In this document: positions 1 through 13,500 of the stretch, one piece after another
Layout of the letters: each line of letters begins with the position of its first letter
Position numbering within the stretch: the stretch's first letter is position 1
Assembly (NCBI RefSeq): GCF_026151205.1
Contig: NC_087080.1
Coordinates: 3,637,096 to 3,701,095 of the forward strand
Source: Bolinopsis microptera
Lineage: Eukaryota > Ctenophora > Tentaculata > Lobata > Bolinopsidae
DNA length: 64,000 nucleotides
Direction: 5' to 3'
Notes under the pieces: model-generated
The model's database searches: none
Told to the model about the DNA's origin: nothing
The model's input: the letters and a program-made list of their open reading frames with translations, nothing else
Translations under genes and position numbers: made by a program

Positions 1-107
1 TCCCGTACACTATCAAGCCAACACAAATAAGCACTGTAATATTAAACAAGCTTCTACCCTCTAGATCTGTCGAATATCTAAAACACTCTTAACTATAGGA
101 CATAATT
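1..107 (-). other. 3' UTR of the receptor phosphatase gene
   Basis: Sequence downstream of the stop codon on the minus strand; no clear AATAAA is seen before the window edge. Confidence 0.5.
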
Positions 108-3100
108 TTATCTGCCTTGTAATCCTTGAGTGTTCACATAGTCATCAAACATGGAGCACACTTCGGCCATGACACGGTAACAGAACGCATACTGATCCAT
201 TGACTGGATCATTCCATTCCTTTGTAACCGCAGCCGTAGGACTATCTGTAAAGGATAACTATTAGCCCATTTCAACACAGTAATTACTTAATTAGTAAAT
301 TGCTGCATAACTGAGTCATAAGTTGCTGTATTGAATACAAATGATTGATAATACAATAGTCATGATGGTGGATGCTGCCATCAGTTCCTTAGAAACGTAA
401 GTTAAACAGGAGTTAGAAAATACCAAGAAATCACTTACAGTGAACAAATCAATCATCTCATCCTGTCGCAGCTGCTCTATGCAGTTGTGTACAGCAATAA
501 AGACTGCAGTTCGACCAATACCTGCACTGCAGTGGACCACTACCGGCCCGTTCTTTTTCTGGTTCTTCATCTGCAGAGGATGAGTTCATGAAATGATTAG
601 CTAAAAGTTGGTTTAGGGGGTGATCCAGATTTATTTGTACACTCGACAGGGATTTGGATTTATGATTGGTTATTGGTGGAAAGTGGTTGGTAAATCGCGA
701 TCACGTGCAAGATTATTAAAAAAATGGAACACTTTCGGACTGATATTTGTTATTATCTTTGAGTTGATGAAGATGCAGATTAAATACAGTGAGGGTGATG
801 ATTACAATTAATAGATGTTGCCGCCCCTTTTTTGATGGTTGTTTGTATAACAAGTACAATATCTTGTAATAACATTGTTTATCGTGCACTTTTGTTTACC
901 AAAGATAACACTGGTGTTCACAATGTGTATTGCGTGTATTGCGTGTATTGCGTGTATCTAAAGCTATGTAAATCTCCAGTCCATTGATAGACGATACACA
1001 CATACAGCATTGTATAATGTATAGTGCGTGAATTATGAGTAACAACTACAGTGCAGTAGTATCAATAGTTCAGATAAAAATATAATAAACGGTATAGAAA
1101 ATAGTCGTCAGCCTCTGAATATCGAGTATTGTAACAATACCCCAGGTTATAAGATAACGGCAGTATCTCAAACAACGATCCAGGTCGTACGAGGCAAAGT
1201 CAACAAATAGTCAGTAAGATCAGTAAAAAAGAGGTAAGGTCTATCTATACCCCAGATTTATGTTTAGCTGATGTCTTGTTGTTGTTATCAAGGTTAAGTC
1301 ATAATACCTGATCTATCATCCTTATAAGGGGTTTCCCGGATGAGGGACTCTCTGAGTTGGTCCAGGAATAGTAGTGGTACTGCTTTATCTGGCGTGTCGT
1401 CTCATCCTGCAGGGAGGAGGCAATGTTTAGTTGGGGGTGGGGGAGGCAAGGTTTAGTTGGGGGTGGGGAGGAGGCATTGTTTAGTTGGGGGTGGGGGAGG
1501 CAAGGTTTAGTTGGGGGTGGGGAGGAGGCAAGGTTTAGTTGGTTGTGGGGGGAGGCAATGTTGAGTTGGGGGTGGGGAGGAGGCAATGTACAGTTGGGGG
1601 TGGGGAGGAGGCAAGGTTTAGTTGGGGGTTGGGAGGAGGCAATGTTTAGTTGGGGGTGGGGAGGATTCAATGTTTAGTTGGGGGTGGGGAGGAGGCAATG
1701 TTTAGTTGGGGTGGGGGGAGGCAATGTTAAGTTGGGGGTGGGGGAGGCAATGTTTAGTTGGGGGTGGGGGAGGCAATGTTTAGTTGGGGGTGGGAGGAGG
1801 CAAGGTTTAGTTGGGGGTGGGGAGGAGGCAATGTTTAGTTGGAGGTGGGGAGGAGGCAATGTTTAGTTGGGGGTGGGGGGGGGGTGGGCAATGTTTAGTT
1901 GGGGGTGGGAGGAGGCAAGGTTTAGTTGGGGGTCGGGAGGAGGCAATGTTTAGTTGGGGGTGGGGAGGATTCAATGTTTAGTTGGGGGTGGGGAGGAGGC
2001 AATGTTTAGTTGGGGGTGGGGGGAGGCAATGTTAAGTTGGGGGTGGGGGAGGCAATGTTTAGTTGGGGGTGGGGGGAGGCAATGTTAAGTTGGGGGTGGG
2101 GGAGGCAATGTTTAGTTGGGGGTGGGGGGAGGCAATGTTAAGTTGGGGGTGGGTGGAGGCAATGTTTAGTTGGGGGTGGGGGAGGCAATGTTAAGTTGCC
2201 GCCTAGTTTATTTTAAATATTTAGTTTCTTTTACTAGTCACTTTTTAGTTACTTAGGCCTAGAATGAATTCGGTTTCAAATCTGAGTTTGAGAAATTAAA
2301 AAATTAAAAAATTGCATTATAGATAGTAATGAAGTTTCTTATCTTTTTCTTATCAGACCACTTACAATTCAATGATTTTAATAGTTTTATTGACATATTT
2401 TAAGTAACTTAAAACAACTTAACATTAGTATCTTCCTAACTTTTAATTTAGCGGCATGTGATAATATGTGGTTAAGCAGAGATAATATTATCTCAACCTA
2501 AAATGAAGACACTAGAACTTGTACGATATCATACTTCTGGCATGCTCACTTTTAATTTTTAAAGTGGTAATTTAATTTTAGTTTAATATTATTCTCAATG
2601 GACAAACCAGGAAACATCCAGTTATATTTTTAGTTATATTACTATCCGTCCATCGATTGTAAGTTGAAATCACAATAACACAGCAAATTATAATGCCGAG
2701 CAAACTATGTATTCAGTGTACAAACCTCTCTGTTCTTGATAGAAATACTGAAGGTTCTGACAGTGTATTCAGCGGTAGGATTAGCTACGTTCAGCAGGTA
2801 GACTGTGATGTTGTCCACGCAGATTGGATCCTCCTTGTCGCGTGGCCAGTACATCGTGCACCTCTCCTGGGACAGGAAGTGGGGTTAACTTTCACTTTCA
2901 CTTTCATTCGGATCACTTTCACTTTCACATAATCTCAGATCCATTTTACTCCCACTTCACTGTTATGTCGTGAATGCCACATTCATAATTCAAGTATGTA
3001 GATGTTATCATATTTCACTAAAGTTAGAAAAGTTTGTAAATCTCGTGTTCAGGGTGCTGGTTTATAAATACTGTCTACTATGATTTTCTGCAATTTTCCA

Positions 3101-4526
3101 GATTGATGATAACCGTTTTTCCAAATTGCTCCTATTTTTCAACATTGATAAAAAAAAGCTACCGGGTAACAAGTGCATTACATCATCATCTTTGAAAAGT
3201 TACCACACATCGAATATTCTGTAATAAGTCGAAAGCCGGCACTTTTGAGTGGCGATATCACTACCCTCGCCTCCATGTGAGGTGGACAAATTCAATAACT
3301 TTCAAAAGTCGAAATCTCGACCTTAACAACAAAGGGGGAATCTCACTGTTTTTAAGAACTTAACATGTCCTCAGGTTACAACAGGTGACCCCGTGCTGAC
3401 CTACCGTAAAGCTGTAAAGCATGATTCAATTACACGACGCTGAGAATACGAAAATTCTGGGCGATAAGATTTATCTAGAGTTGAATGTTTTGGCACCAAG
3501 CGACAACATGGAGGTTACTTCGAGTTACAGCACGGGCAGCGGGGCAGGACTTAGTTACAAACCAATCACACTTCACTATTTGCGCGAGGAATAAGACTTT
3601 TCAGTGATTTTTGGAAATGGAAGTTTCAGTTCCTATCTCATAAAGTATAATGAACATTTCTCCAGAAAACTTTCAAGTTGTAAGTTCTCATTCGGGAACT
3701 AGCATTTGGTTGCTGAAATGTTCTATGATGTAACAGTAAGAAGTGCAACTCACCCTGCCTCTATCAACTAGAGGAGTTAGCATAACGATGGTGGACACTT
3801 CCTTTTCGAATATCATCCTCCAGAAGTCCCCGATAGTATTCTGTTTGGGACCTTGTGTCGCTATAAACGAATCTCGCTCGTGATAGCTCTGTAGATGTAA
3901 ATAACTTAATTAACTTAATAAATAACTTAATTTGATAAATAATTCTTGTGACAGCTCTGCAGATATCACAAATATTCCCTTACGACAATGAACAGTCTCA
4001 CTGCTTCAGTGCTTGAATAAGCGATCATGATAGTATTGACACGTAGTTACAATTTATTAAACTATAATAAGTTGAAATCAATACTTACGTGAACATAGGA
4101 GGCGTTTATGTAGTCACTTCCTGCTTCTCCGGTTGTGACCCGCAGTTTTACTCGGTTAACATCGACTGAAGTTCAGGGAGTTTAACACTAATTGATTAGA
4201 AGGCAGAAATACCTATTGACCACCTCATGATAAGTTCAATTATGAAAAGTTAAATCAGAAATGACTTACCGGAGTTACTTAACCTAGTCACAGAAACTTA
4301 AAACTACTGACATTAAATATAACAAAAATGTCAACAACTCACAAGGTAGTACGTTACTGAATCTGTTCTTGCTATGATTAACCCCGGCAGTGCCAATATT
4401 AGTCTTGAACTCGTTCTTATCGTGGGTGATGTGTATGGTACAGTACTCTTCCAGTCTTTTGAACTGGTCGTCCAGTAGCGTCATGTACTGGTTACCGGAT
4501 TGTGGTGTTGTTAGACGGGCAAGCTC
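108..4526 (-). CDS. Protein tyrosine phosphatase domain D2, probably inactive, and C-terminus (seven exons)
   Basis: Exons 4343-4526, 4089-4165, 3754-3888, 2726-2866, 1308-1406, 439-570 and 108-245. Motifs: [42 protein letters not shown], then [14 protein letters not shown] where WPD is expected, then [13 protein letters not shown] and [10 protein letters not shown]. The P-loop Cys and Arg are intact but the WPD Asp is Asn and the Pro is Thr, so general-acid catalysis should fail. Degenerate D2 domains are usual in tandem receptor phosphatases and act as regulators. The protein stops 13 residues after MFDDYVN at a TAA (108-110), with no long tail. Confidence 0.92.
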
Positions 4527-7500
4527 CTGAAAATAGTCAGGTTTAAAGTTTTACGGCATTATTTAAAAAGTGAACAGTACAGTATACTGCAATTGAACAC
4601 GTTTCTTAGTTTTACTTTTGATTGTTTTGATGTTCAAATTTGTATTTGCTCTGTGGAACACAATCCTTTAACCAGCACAATATCTCAGGTTAGCTACAGG
4701 AAAATAACCGCTACTAGTCGAGAGTATGCAACCCTTTAAAAATACCATCTCAGGGTCAGATAACAACTTCCTTTACCCCAGTCTCACCGCCTCCTCCTTC
4801 ACATGGAGACCAAATACTTCCCTAAATCACAGGTTTTCTCACAATATGAATATTCCAGCTAGTAACAACTTCCTACTCAATACTAGTAGTACTATGAGTG
4901 TATATTTGACTCAACACGTCCCACAATCTCCTCTGTTGAAGAAGCACAGAAACAACACCCATCTAGTTCTACTCAACCGCATATTTTGAGCGAAAACTGG
5001 AAAATATCAGTTTTCTGAGCCAGTGTATGTAATGTAAAACCGTCCGGAGAAGGGAACATTACATACTTACATAGGTGGAAATGTGATGTGAGTTTTTATC
5101 AAGTGTACTTCTCCACTACTACTCAATGTCAGAATGAGATAGTCCCAGACATTCCACGGGGAAAGTGAGAGACAAAAGATGGGATTATTTGCATTTTTAC
5201 TTCCCTATTCTTATTTTACTGTCCGATTATTTCTGTAATTATGCGAATAATAAGTCGAAAGCCTTTTGAGAGGCACTTTTGAGTGGAAATATCACTATTC
5301 ACTACCCTTGCTTCAATGTGGGGTGGAAAATTCAGTAACTTTCAAAAGTCAAAATCTCAACAACAAGGAGGAAATCTGCACTGTTAAAATCTCCTTATTT
5401 TGTGATAATCTGAACACCACGATCAAAACGCCAAAATAGTCACATCACTGTACAATCTCAACTGATCTCGAATGTGTGTCCACCATTTACGGTGTTTAAC
5501 CGAGCGATATATAATAATACTGGAGTCAAACCACAATTTGTGGCTATTTAAGTAACATTCTCCAACGTGTTACATTCTCCAACAGGATGGTATCAAACGT
5601 AAACACGTCTAAGTATCGCCCCCATATGCATATTATATTATATAACACCGAGCTATTTTCCCTCTCTGGTGTGCTTGGAGGTTAGTCTGTATAATAATAA
5701 TTTATTATGTGAAACTTTACCGAGTTAAATTCGCGGAGAGCGATGAAGGTATCGTCACATATGATCATTTCTCTGACAGCTTGGTACAGGAACTTGTATT
5801 GCACCTGCATCACAAGGATTGTGTCAGTTGTTGAGTTATTAAATTGAGAAATATAATCCAAACCATCATTTTTACCAGCATAACTGTCTTGATCGAATAC
5901 ATGTAACTTAAATAATACGATCCAATGTGGATTGCTACTATACATAATACAATGTACATAATAAAGTGTGTAGTGTGTAATACCTCATCTCCAAAGTTAT
6001 TTTACAATTGATAACCAAAACAGAGCCCAGATCCCAAAACTTAAAAAATAAATGAACAAGAACTCACAGAAGTTTGGACCATGAGTTTTCTGCACCGTCT
6101 GAGCCTACAGACGATACCAAACAGGTCAACTCTCTGATCATCAGATAACATCCTCATTTGAAGGTGGAGAGCCATCAGGGTTCCAGTTCGACCTACACCA
6201 GCACTGCAGTGTACCTGTAATAACCGGGAACATTAAGTTACTGTTCACACAAATATGAAATATAACTTAACTTTACAGTCAATTAAACAATCAAATCAAA
6301 GTTCTGCAGTCGGTAAATAATGAAAAATACAATGAAGTAATCTTTGAAATAATAGAAATAATTAAATAACGCACCACCACAGGACCGTCCACCATCTCAG
6401 AGAAGCACCTCCTACAGAAGTCAATAAGAGAGGTAGTAGGTGGAGCACCGTGATCAGGCCATATCAGATAATGGAAGTGATAAACACATCTCTTTTCAGC
6501 TCCCTGGGTTAGTTACTAGGTTACTTTAGTTCGCAATGTTTTGGAAATTTAGTTCAGTGTTTCAGAGTAAGGTACCGGTGCTATTGAGAGAGTTTCTTAT
6601 CGCTAGTTTGTAGCATCAAACTTGACTTCACGAATAATAGACTATTGACCAACGAACTTGTAACTTACCTTTTCCACAATAAGTGTCCTGATACAGTAAT
6701 CAGGGAAGGTCAGGATGCCTTCAACAGTAATACGCACGTTCCCGTACTGCATGGAGCCCTCATCGCTCCAGTACTGGGCACACTTCTTACGTCCTGGGTA
6801 AATCAGTCACGTGACTTACCGAGTCTTAAATTAGAGACGAAAAAGCAGAAGTTTACTGCTTTTCAGGTTGACATCATGGTACTGATTGTAAAATGATACG
6901 TTTATATCTTGAAACACTCGAATAATACATAAGCATGTGACACTCGTTCCAGAAGTCAAATGTGCTGGATAAAATAACGCTTATACCTTTTTCAACGAGA
7001 TTGGTCACCATAACGATGGAAAGACTTCTGTTTTCCCAAACCATCTGCCAGAAATCTGCCATAGTCTCCTCCTTGGGTCCTTGAGCAGCTATAAACTCCA
7101 CATCATTCGTCATGTTCTAAAATTGGGCAAGTTTCAAGACATTTTGTAGCTTTTGCTCATTAGTAAAAATCATCATTCGAGGTTTATTGTGTAGAATGAG
7201 ATTTGAAACGTCGTATAAAAAAGAAGTTTTGGATCTCAAAATCAGTAAGCTAATTCAGTACTTCAGTAAGGTAACACGTGTTACCACTTGTTTACCACGT
7301 GTTTACCACTTGTTTACCACGTGTTACCACGTGTTACCACGTGTTACCACGTGTTACCACTTGCTTACCACGTGTTACCACGTGTTACCACTTGTTAACC
7401 ACGTGTTTACCACGTGATACCACTTGTTTACCACGTGTTACCACTTGTTCACCACTTGTTCACCACGTGTTACCACGTGTTACCACGTGTTACCACGTGT

Positions 7501-10500
7501 TACCACGTGTTACCACTTGTTAACCACGTGTAACCACGTGTTACCACGTGTTTACCACGTGTTTACCACGTATTACCACTTGTTAACCACGTGTAACCAC
7601 GTGTAACCACGTGTTTATCACGTGTTTACATACCGTTACAAAACAGGCGTTTATGTAGTCTGATGGGTGATCTGGAGTGGCCACTAGTTTCACTCGGGTC
7701 TCATCATCTGAAATAACAACCGTTTATAAAAAGGACACAGGTTATAATGTATTATAAATTATCACTGACGAATGTTCATGAAATACATCGAGAGGTTTTA
7801 ATTTCTATATTTTATGTATAAAAAAAGTATAAATATTTAAAATCCCAACATTCTTTTGAATCACCCGGTATATAATCTAATCACAAATTATAATGAAATG
7901 GTTGGTGACTCTTCATAAATTGTCATTCATCTGCTTTTCCATAAATTTGATTCCCATATTCAAGTTATAGGGTGAGACATCACTGATTCATTTTTAAACA
8001 AAATCAAACGCAAAATAAATACAAATTTAGCATACGACGGACAGACAAACAGACAGCTAGAGAAACAGAGAAGCTTACAGGGGAGGATATCAACGAATCT
8101 GTTCTTAATCTTGTTGTCAGGTATTTTAGCGTGTCTGTAGGAGAAACTGGTAGGAGGTACTTCAGTCTTTATCTCATCGTACTCTCGATCCAACAAGTAT
8201 TCAGTGTCCTGTGAAATTACACCAAGTTCAGTAATTATCTGTGTATTCATACACACACTATAATATATAACTTCTGATAATAGCTACTTTAATTAATAGC
8301 TACTACTACTGATAATAGCTAACACAATATCACACATTATCATACATTCCACCTCGTGTTTAACTATGATACCTTTTACAAAGCCTTGTTCACAAATTCT
8401 ACATTCTCTCACTTTTATTAACGGAATTAAGTTAACGGTGGTCTACAAACTCGTATTAATCAGTAAGGCCCGAGACCGGAGAGCTGGTCACGTTTTATTT
8501 TGTCGAATATTTATTTTATTTTATCTTAAAGATAACTATAAGTATAAGGAACAGGTTTTTGACTTTTGACTTTTGGGTCTATGATAATTTATGTAGCTAC
8601 GGAATGTGCGTTGCACACATCATTTTACTCACTGCACTAGTAGAGCCATGTAAAGAAAGAATGAAAAATATCAAAGAATAAATCGCAAATTTTATCCCTC
8701 ATTAAAAAAAGAGGATCGCATCACATGAATACTGTAGATTACATAACATGATATATTATATAGAATGACACTGTCAAATTAAAATAGTGAACAGGTTAGT
8801 ATAAAATACTCCATGAGTAGAGTGTGTAGTGTGTAATGATCTGAACAGAGGAGTAATAATCTCATTCATTCTCATGACAGATGGAACGAGAGTGTACATC
8901 ATACACAATAACGCCAGATTGTCAGATTGTCAGATTGTCATTGAAATACTGCCAGTATGTGTTAACAAGCGCTCCATCTCCAAGCTAATGCTATTTATAG
9001 CCCCAAGTTTACGGCGCTACTAACCTGCATGAGTCTCCTGTACTTGCTAAGGAAGTCTGCCACGTGTATCGGGTCGGGGATCCTCCTCTCAATATCCGGC
9101 ATTTCACTGAAAATGTCGTGGTTTGGTAATAATACGGTCGTTGAGTGAATATGATATGTAGATATTGTGATTTTTTACTAATCAATAACTTGATATTATT
9201 ATATATAGCACAATGTTCGAATTCAGGTTTGGAGGGCCACGAAATTTGTACAAAATATTTGTACGAGAAATCAGACAAGTGTTAAACTACACAAGCAAAA
9301 AGTTATTTTCCCATGAACATAACGAAGCACTGAACTTTCGATGAAAGGAATGTCGAAGAAAATGACACATAAAATCGTATCTTAATCATGACGTACAGAA
9401 ACCAATGAACAATCGACTAAAAAAAAACAACTGTATGGGAACAACAAAAAATAAAGATAATCAGTAACGAATTTGTATTGCCACGGTGACAAAAACACTA
9501 ACACGTTCAGTGAATCACGAAACAGCACGACCTTTGGGACCGTTAACATATTACGTCATTAAAAAATTGCCTTTTTAGACCCCGTCCCCCTCCCTTCCGC
9601 CTCTTTCTTCAGCAAGTTTTCAAACTGATTCATGTGTAAAAATGACATATTAGCGTCAACATTTCGGCCAATTTTGCACCGCCCCTCCCCTCCTAGCATG
9701 CTAACGTAATATGTGAACAGTGAACCCTCCATTATGTGTCACGTGGTCTCGTAACGGATACGGTCACGTGACTTACTGAGCGTCGGGTGGTAAACGGACG
9801 GCATTTTCTTCGTTACTTCTCACATGGGGATATCTGAAAGTTGGAGAACGAAACAGGTCAGAAACATGTCACTTATTTGAGAGAGAGACAGGGTAACTGT
9901 TAATTAATCTATGAAACCGATGAAGAAGAAACTGCCACAATTCCGAAATTTCCATTAAATGTGACAAATAGGACCGAGCAATACGGCCACTCTGAATAGT
10001 TCTATAACATCAAGTTTTAGGCTCACAATATCTGTACAGCTGAACGCTAGCGAACCCCACGTTAATTAGTCTCTATCGTTAATTAGTCTCTAACGTTAAT
10101 TAGTCTATCCAACTCAATTCTACCATATTAAGATAAAAACAAATACCAAACCCTCTAGTGCTACATAGACAGACACAGCGGCTCCAGTGGCCAGCACGTG
10201 ACCAAGTGACCAGCATGTGACAAAGATGGCTACATAATTAACGATTCAGCTCACGGTGGAACTTACATTGATGTTCGGTTGGGGGGTCTTACGGGTCCTG
10301 ATCTATGACAACATTGAATTTAACAGCGGAAATAGAATCAGGGATCAAATAGTATGTCAAATGATTACAATAAATTTAACTTTCTCTTTTATAACTATCT
10401 GTACATTTTTCAGATGTAAACTGAATCAAAATTTTTTGTTGAAAATAATGAAAAAATTCAGCAATGATTTTTATTCATGTTCATGTTTGATCACACGATT

Positions 10501-13500
10501 AGTTGAACTATGAAAAACTGGCAAACTTACTTTCCTTCCTCAAGTTGTGCGTTACTTGATGGGTTAACAAATACGGCATGATCTGTATCGGGTTTGCTTC
10601 GTTTCGCAAACAATTCCGGGCGCCTGGAGCAAATCAAATTGGTGGTTTTGCAGCAATTTTATTTGATATATCGCTTTTTAAGTTCTAATTTCAAGGTTAT
10701 TCGGAATTTAATGGATTCAGACATGGGTGCCGCCGTAAAAGTTTGGTGCTCCGATAAGCGACCGAACAGGAAATTGATTTGAAAAAGTGAAATTTGTGAA
10801 TCATTATATTAGGTTAACATTCTTTTGTGATTAGCACCAGGCACAATTTATTTTTTTGAAAATCTACCAAAATTTTAAATATTTATTTAATCAACGAGAC
10901 CGGAGTCCGAGACTTAAAAATTTTTTTCTGCGAGACGCTAATTTCTGAATGGCGGCACCCATGCCTTTAAAAAACACTTATTGTTTACTATACAGTAAAG
11001 AGCACTACTTTGCTGACATACCAGACATAGATCATGCAATTCCATATCAATTTTACAAACAAAGATAATATTTGTAATAAGACAACAAACCTCTTGTACA
11101 ACAGTAGCAGTCCAGCGAGGAGACCAAAAACGAGAAAACCGACCACTACTCCAATTACTATAGCAACCTGAGAGTGATATATTTGGTTATTTTAACTTTA
11201 AGAACTCTGGAATGTGAGTGCAGTTGGAACTTCAAAAGTTCAAAGCGAGCGAACGACTTTTAATCAACAAACAAAGTCTTACGAGCGAAACTAAAACGAA
11301 ACCACATTTTACTTTCTCTCAGTCTAATGTAATTCATTTGATCAAAAAATACGTAATCTCCAAAATATAAACTACACAGCTTCAGACTCACTGTGTTGTC
11401 ATCAGGGGACGTGTACGAACTACCAGTTCCAACATAACATGTACCGGTATCTTTCTGAAACATATTTATTTTACGTTACCTGCTATGAGGTTTCAATGAT
11501 GTTCAACTTTATCATTTTGAGAGTTAATTCAGGTTATAACTTATTGCTAGCTGTGTCAATGTAGCGGTTTCTTTGTTCTTGAATTTATGTTTATATATAT
11601 ATGGTATTCTATAATCTAAAACCATCTTATACCTCACAAACGTAAGCAGCCAGCACAACCGTTTCTCCAGCGGGAAGCGGAAGGGAAGAAGGATCCACAT
11701 CTGATTTTTCAATATCTACATTTTTTTTGGCGTAGAATGCTCCCTTTAGACTTGTTGGTTCTGAGTCAATTTAGAAGGTAATTTCGAGAATTTTGTATCT
11801 CTGTACATAACGTCAGAGTAGAAAGAAATCAGAGTAGCTCAATAGAGTTAATATCGAGTATACGTTTTAAAAAGCCGACCTTTTTCCTGTAGCAATTTGA
11901 AACTTTCGTAAATAATGTTGATGTCATAAGTAGCAGTACTCCGCTTCCGTCTTTTTCCTTGACTGATTACTTTAAGGTTGGCCGTTTGTTCCGTGGGTGT
12001 TTTGAACCATACCGCAACGATTTTGTACGTACTGAAATCAAACAATTTATCAATAATTATTTAAAAACAACTGGCCGGGGTCCGTTTAGAGATCCTTAGA
12101 ATCTAATATCCTATTTCTCTGACTGTTCTATATCGAGGTTTAAAAAAAAATTCAAGTTATTTTTAAATAGAAAAGCACTGAAAGAACAGGATGACACGAG
12201 CATAGGGAAATTATTTTCAATTTCTAATTTCTCGATTACATCAATCCAATTTATCAACTGTCCACTCGCAAGCAAGTAAAGAAATCATAACTCACTCTTC
12301 AGAATTTTCCACCTTTGGAATGTCAAGTTTGATCGTTTTCGAATCCACATCTGGTTCAGGTGCTTCAAGTGTCGTAAAGTCGTATTCCTTTACAGAGTTC
12401 CATTCTGCACCCCCAACAAAGGTAATCTTTACAGAGTACGTGTACGTTGTTCCGCTAAGCAGACCGTTAATTACGCACTGAAAAGTGTTTAATGAGTGGT
12501 ACACAGCGTGTTTAGTTTGTGTGTTAAAAACTATTTACTTCAAACAAAAATAGCATAAATAGCAATTAGCAGTTATAATTAAAACTGCTAATTGCTATTT
12601 ATGGTAATTGCGAATTGCTCTTATGGGTCGGATTTAGGTGAAACAGTTATTTTGTGAGGACATTTTTGAGCGGGAAATTATACCGAGAACTCTATCCTTG
12701 CTCCTATATCGGATAGTAACCGATGTAGACATAATACTATGTTGACAATGTCAATAACCATTTTGTGAAATGATTAAAAGATGAGATAAATTGCAATAAA
12801 ATTAGAAATAGCGATAACTATGTAGTTAATTAGTACCATATACCGTATACCGAGTATTGCAGTATATTTGCTAGTGTCTATGCCATCAGTTCTCAGCACC
12901 AGTAACCTAATGTGCAGCTTGAGAGGGACTGTCAGCTTGGTGGTGAGTGCCAACAGTGGTGTGGTGGTAAAACGCTCACATGATTAGAATACCTAGCTTT
13001 TCTTCTCAACATTCCACTTATTTGAAATGAACGGTGATTTGTGAGTTGAACGTTTCTGTCTGAGGTGAAAATCTAGGTGGTTAAGTTAAGGTGAAAAAAA
13101 TGTATAAAACATTTGCGTGAAAATATACAGGTGGAGGAGGAATAATCAATAATATTTGTAAGCTAATCCGCCACAATTATCAGCTAAAGCATCAATTATC
13201 AATACCTCTGAGTTTGTCCCATCAGTGTCATCCCTTCCTTTCTCAGCATTCCCCTCTGTCACAACACATTCATATTTATCAACTGAAGGTCTGGAACCAC
13301 CTACCGAGACAGGCTGATTCATTTTCAGGATTACCCAGGAGGTGCCTTTCTCGACATCTGGATCCGAAAACGTTGGAGCTGGGATCAGAAACGGTTAGAT
13401 ATTTGTAGTTATGTATAATCTGTTATCTTGATACACATTATACAATCCGAAATCCCAATTTCGTGGTTTGTGTTCACTTAGCTTTAAAGGCAACAATAGT

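Noticed and set aside
1423..1866. Long open frames in the 26-bp minisatellite
   Set aside because: Open simply because the repeat unit lacks stops in some frames; composition is pure repeat.
7269..7628. CRISPR-like array
   Set aside because: Units are contiguous 11-12 bp repeats with no spacers, in a eukaryotic intron.
10266..10296. Short exon-like fragment [10 protein letters not shown] with donor GTAAGT
   Set aside because: Enters in phase 2 but leaves in phase 0, which does not fit exon 9777-9833.
10526..10582. Exon-like fragment [17 protein letters not shown] with donor GTAAGT between TM and juxtamembrane exons
   Set aside because: Needs phase 1 on entry while the transmembrane exon ends in phase 2; the direct splice to 9833 is in phase. 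Might be an old or alternative exon.
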